From: Minisyncoccota bacterium
GTDB taxonomy: Bacteria > Patescibacteriota > Minisyncoccia > UBA6257 > 1-14-0-10-40-38
NCBI GenBank assembly: GCA_020052135.1
Contig: JAGVPS010000119.1
Location: 1 to 5,856, forward strand
Direction of reading: 5' to 3'
DNA length: 5,856 nucleotides
The translations under genes and the position numbers were made by a program. The notes beneath the pieces were generated by a model. It was not told the origin of the DNA. It saw nothing but the letters and a program-made list of their open reading frames with translations, and ran no database searches. Within the stretch, counting starts at the first letter, position 1, and each line of letters begins with the position of its first letter. Positions 4,278 to 5,856 of the stretch are shown in pieces.

Positions 4278-4691
4278 TTACACCCACTCTATTAAATCCA
4301 AAATATATTTATATTCTTCTTCTCTTTCAAAATACGGCTTCAATTCTCTGGGAAATGTATTTTCATCTTCATTTATTAATTGCGCCTTTGATCGTCCCTG
4401 AATCTGAAGTTCTCTTAAATGCTTTGCATTTGCTCTCAACCAAACCCCAAACGCTTCCGGGTAGTCAGTTGAAAGAATAGTTATCATTTTCTCGTATTCC
4501 CCTGGTGCTAAATACCTATCTCTTGGCTTACCGCCTTTACAAAATAAAGAATCTTGTATTGCTTGCTTTTTTTTACTAGAAACAGGATCCCCTGGATCTG
4601 CATCTAAAGTTTGTCTAGAAAGATAAAAGCGAGAATCTACAAGATATTCCTCTGCTGTTAAACTCATTATTCTTTGTTCCATATAATTCAT
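4278..4691 (-). CDS. Small protein of unknown function following tRNA-Ser(TGA)
   Basis: Up to 137 residues, hydrophilic, probably mostly helical and soluble, with no signal peptide, membrane segment or motif I recognise. It has a basic patch with cysteine and glycines (residues about 44-58, including SLFCKGGKPRDR), a central helix with FGVWLRANAKHLREL (81-95), and an acidic end rich in Glu and Tyr. The longest form begins at an ATG whose A is the last base of the CCA end of tRNA-Ser(TGA), so tRNA processing would destroy that start. ATGs at 4682 (134 aa) and 4667 (129 aa, MSLTAEEYL) are real alternatives; none has a ribosome-binding site. It is probably expressed by read-through from the tRNA promoter. 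Codon content and lack of stops over 400 bp support a real gene, but function is unknown. Confidence 0.65.
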   Translation of the reverse strand: MNYMEQRIMSLTAEEYLVDSRFYLSRQTLDADPGDPVSSKKKQAIQDSLFCKGGKPRDRYLAPGEYEKMITILSTDYPEAFGVWLRANAKHLRELQIQGRSKAQLINEDENTFPRELKPYFEREEEYKYILDLIEWV

Positions 4692-4775
4692 GGCGGAGGG
4701 GGCGGGAGTCGAACCCGCAAGCCCTTACGGGCGCCAGTTTTCAAGACTGGTGGAATACCATTATCCGACCCCTCC
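4691..4775 (-). tRNA. tRNA-Ser(TGA), with encoded CCA
   Basis: Minus-strand cloverleaf: acceptor GGAGGGG/CCCCTCC with G discriminator, D-arm GGA/TCC, anticodon stem CCAGT/ACTGG, loop CTTGAAA giving anticodon TGA (reads UCA and other UCN), long variable arm GCCC/GGGC, T-arm GCGGG-TTCGACT-CCCGC, CCA at 4691-4693. Its final A is also the A of a possible ATG of the next gene. Confidence 0.96.
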
Positions 4776-4777
4776 TT

Positions 4778-4806
4778 TTGACTTTAAGCTTAGTATATCA
4801 TATCAT
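4778..4806 (+). promoter_or_regulatory. Promoter of endonuclease 2
   Basis: TTGACT (4778-4783), 17 bp, TATCAT (4801-4806): close to consensus with ideal spacing. Transcription would begin near 4813, leaving a leader of about 14 nt with only a weak GAGA before the ATG at 4827. It overlaps the oppositely directed tRNA-Ser(TGA) promoter. Confidence 0.6.
4792..4800 (-). promoter_or_regulatory. Extended -10 of tRNA-Ser(TGA)
   Basis: TGATATACT on the minus strand, identical to the extended -10 of the transporter gene, ends 16 nt before the tRNA. The start point would give a leader of about 10 nt. No clear -35. It lies within the spacer of the opposing endonuclease 2 promoter, so the two may interfere. 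Confidence 0.5.
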
Positions 4807-4826
4807 GGAAGTATAGCAGAGACGAT

Positions 4827-5810
4827 ATGGAAAATAGATATAAACTGCCAAAAGATCTCCAAATCAAGTACTTCCGAATATTCGAATCTAAGAGCAAAAT
4901 GAACACTGAAAAGATCGCTGTTTTATTTGGTGTTGTGAGCCGAAGCTATAGAGATTGGCGTCGAGGAAAATATGCAATTCCGAGACGCGTCGTTACTATT
5001 ATCGAGAACACACATCACATACCGTTCCCTCTTTCAAAAAACATCACACTAGCCAAATGGCGCGCTGATAAAATAATTGCTGGCAGGATGGGTGCCAAGG
5101 CAGTGCTCGCAAAATATGGCGCGCTTGGCTCTCCCGAAGGTAGAAGCAAAGGAGGAAAGCGGGGTATACAAGTTCTGAGAGAGCGTGGACTCATTCCGCA
5201 ACCCAAACCATTTCACGAACCACGCGGATATTCTGTAGAATTGGCCGAATTTGTAGGAATACTACTTGGTGACGGGCATGTGGGAAAAGAGCAATGGTCT
5301 ATAGCACTTAATTTAGTTAAGGATCGAGAATATAGCATATTCGTAAAAAAACTTATCACGAACCTTTTTAAATTTACTCCGTCAGTTCTTACGCGTAATG
5401 ATTGTCATGTGATTATTATACAAGGAAGCGGTATGCGCTCTATTCAATATTTTGTCAAACTTGGATTAAAAATCGGCAATAAGGTAAAACAACAAGTGGG
5501 TGTACCAGATTGGATACAAAAAAACCCTTTATATCGGATCGCGTGCGTACGCGGTATGGTTGATACGGATGGTGGCATCTTTCATCACACATACAAAGTG
5601 AATGGAAAAATATATTCCTACAAAAAACTTGCGTTTGTAAACAGGTCTGTTCCGTTGTTACATTTTGTGCGAGAAACACTACAAAACCTCGAATTGACTC
5701 CTAAACTAATCGATAAAGTAGAAAATAAACGAGTGTGGCTGTATAATCAGAGTGAGGTCGCGCAATATTTGAAAATTGTAGGTACTCACAATTCACGTTT
5801 ACTCAAATAA
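4827..5810 (+). CDS. LAGLIDADG homing endonuclease 2 with N-terminal helix-turn-helix
   Basis: 327 residues, paralogous to endonuclease 1 over its whole length. Motif 1 is FVGILLGDG (142-150, Asp149) and motif 2 is VRGMVDTDG (241-249, Asp248), so both acidic positions needed for DNA cutting are kept. The HTH-like segment is at about 28-47 (AVLFGVVSRSYRDWRRGK), followed by the Gly/Lys-rich linker at 86-110 (GRMGAKA, KYGALG, EGRSKGG), more regular here than in the first copy. The family's VPDWI (226-230) and IVGTHN (317-322) blocks are present in both. The ATG at 4827 is the first usable start: an ATG at 4805 meets a stop after three codons. The gene lies between two divergent tRNA-Ser genes, and its stop is 4 nt before tRNA-Ser(GCT). 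No intron or host coding sequence surrounds it, so it seems free-standing. Target site unknown. Confidence 0.9.
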   Translation: MENRYKLPKDLQIKYFRIFESKSKMNTEKIAVLFGVVSRSYRDWRRGKYAIPRRVVTIIENTHHIPFPLSKNITLAKWRADKIIAGRMGAKAVLAKYGALGSPEGRSKGGKRGIQVLRERGLIPQPKPFHEPRGYSVELAEFVGILLGDGHVGKEQWSIALNLVKDREYSIFVKKLITNLFKFTPSVLTRNDCHVIIIQGSGMRSIQYFVKLGLKIGNKVKQQVGVPDWIQKNPLYRIACVRGMVDTDGGIFHHTYKVNGKIYSYKKLAFVNRSVPLLHFVRETLQNLELTPKLIDKVENKRVWLYNQSEVAQYLKIVGTHNSRLLK

Positions 5811-5814
5811 ACCT

Positions 5815-5856
5815 GGAGGAGTCCGATAGTTGGTCAATTCGGGGGGTTTGCTAAAC
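5815..5856 (+). tRNA. tRNA-Ser(GCT), cut by the right edge
   Basis: Only the 5' half is in the window: acceptor strand GGAGGAG, D-arm with 3-bp stem CGA/TCG (5824-5826, 5839-5841), anticodon stem GGGGT, loop TTGCTAA giving anticodon GCT at 5850-5852 (reads AGC/AGU), then AC beginning the 3' stem. The Ser-type D-arm and anticodon agree. It begins 4 nt after the stop of endonuclease 2. Confidence 0.85.

Noticed and set aside
4805..4816. ATG-GAA-GTA-TAG as an earlier start for endonuclease 2
   Set aside because: It stops after three codons and overlaps the -10 box, so it is not the start and probably not transcribed.
1..5856. CRISPR array or other direct-repeat array
   Set aside because: No regularly spaced direct repeats were seen on either strand.

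Overview
The window reads like a piece of a small, compact bacterial genome of the Patescibacteria/CPR type, most likely in the Parcubacteria. This is inferred from: a two-helix membrane protein of a sort common in those genomes; a 50-bp GC-rich hairpin repeat resembling ones I associate with Parcubacteria; homing-endonuclease genes; very tight or overlapping genes; and no convincing Shine-Dalgarno sequence at any start. TGA is used as an ordinary stop codon, which argues against the recoded CPR lineages. Taxonomy is inference.

Layout, left to right. (1) 1-1252: the 3' end of a plus-strand gene, probably a CPR serine recombinase, runs antisense into tRNA-Ser(GGA). That minus-strand tRNA is directly preceded by LAGLIDADG endonuclease gene 1, whose last codons and stop lie inside the tRNA gene. 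(2) 1253-1318: a divergent promoter on a long inverted repeat serves endonuclease 1 (minus) and an EamA/DMT transporter (plus, 1319-2236). (3) 2249-2986, minus strand: tRNA-Arg(GCG), tRNA-Ser(CGA), a nucleoside 2-deoxyribosyltransferase-like gene, tRNA-Arg(CCG), and a tRNA 3'-half remnant abutting the 50-bp hairpin repeat. The enzyme gene starts 3 nt after one tRNA and stops inside the next. (4) 2998-3641, minus: a toxin-antitoxin pair, Phd/YefM-like antitoxin then PIN/VapC toxin, overlapping by ATGA and driven from a promoter holding a perfect 20-bp palindrome. (5) 3676-4197: the membrane protein. (6) 4278-4691: an unrecognised small protein directly after tRNA-Ser(TGA). (7) 4776-5856: a second LAGLIDADG gene, paralogous to the first, lies between tRNA-Ser(TGA) (minus) and tRNA-Ser(GCT) (plus, cut by the window edge).

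Three patterns stand out. Four different serine tRNAs (GGA, CGA, TGA, GCT) and two arginine tRNAs (GCG, CCG) sit in under 6 kb, with no other tRNA identity seen. Both endonuclease genes end exactly at the 5' edge of a tRNA-Ser gene, without interrupting it, which suggests free-standing homing elements associated with tRNA-Ser loci. Three genes have a -10 box exactly 6 nt before the start codon, and others begin at tRNA ends, pointing to widespread leaderless initiation. Because stop codons of two genes lie inside tRNAs, tRNA 5' processing would be expected to remove the stop from the mRNA, setting tRNA maturation against protein expression on the same transcript.
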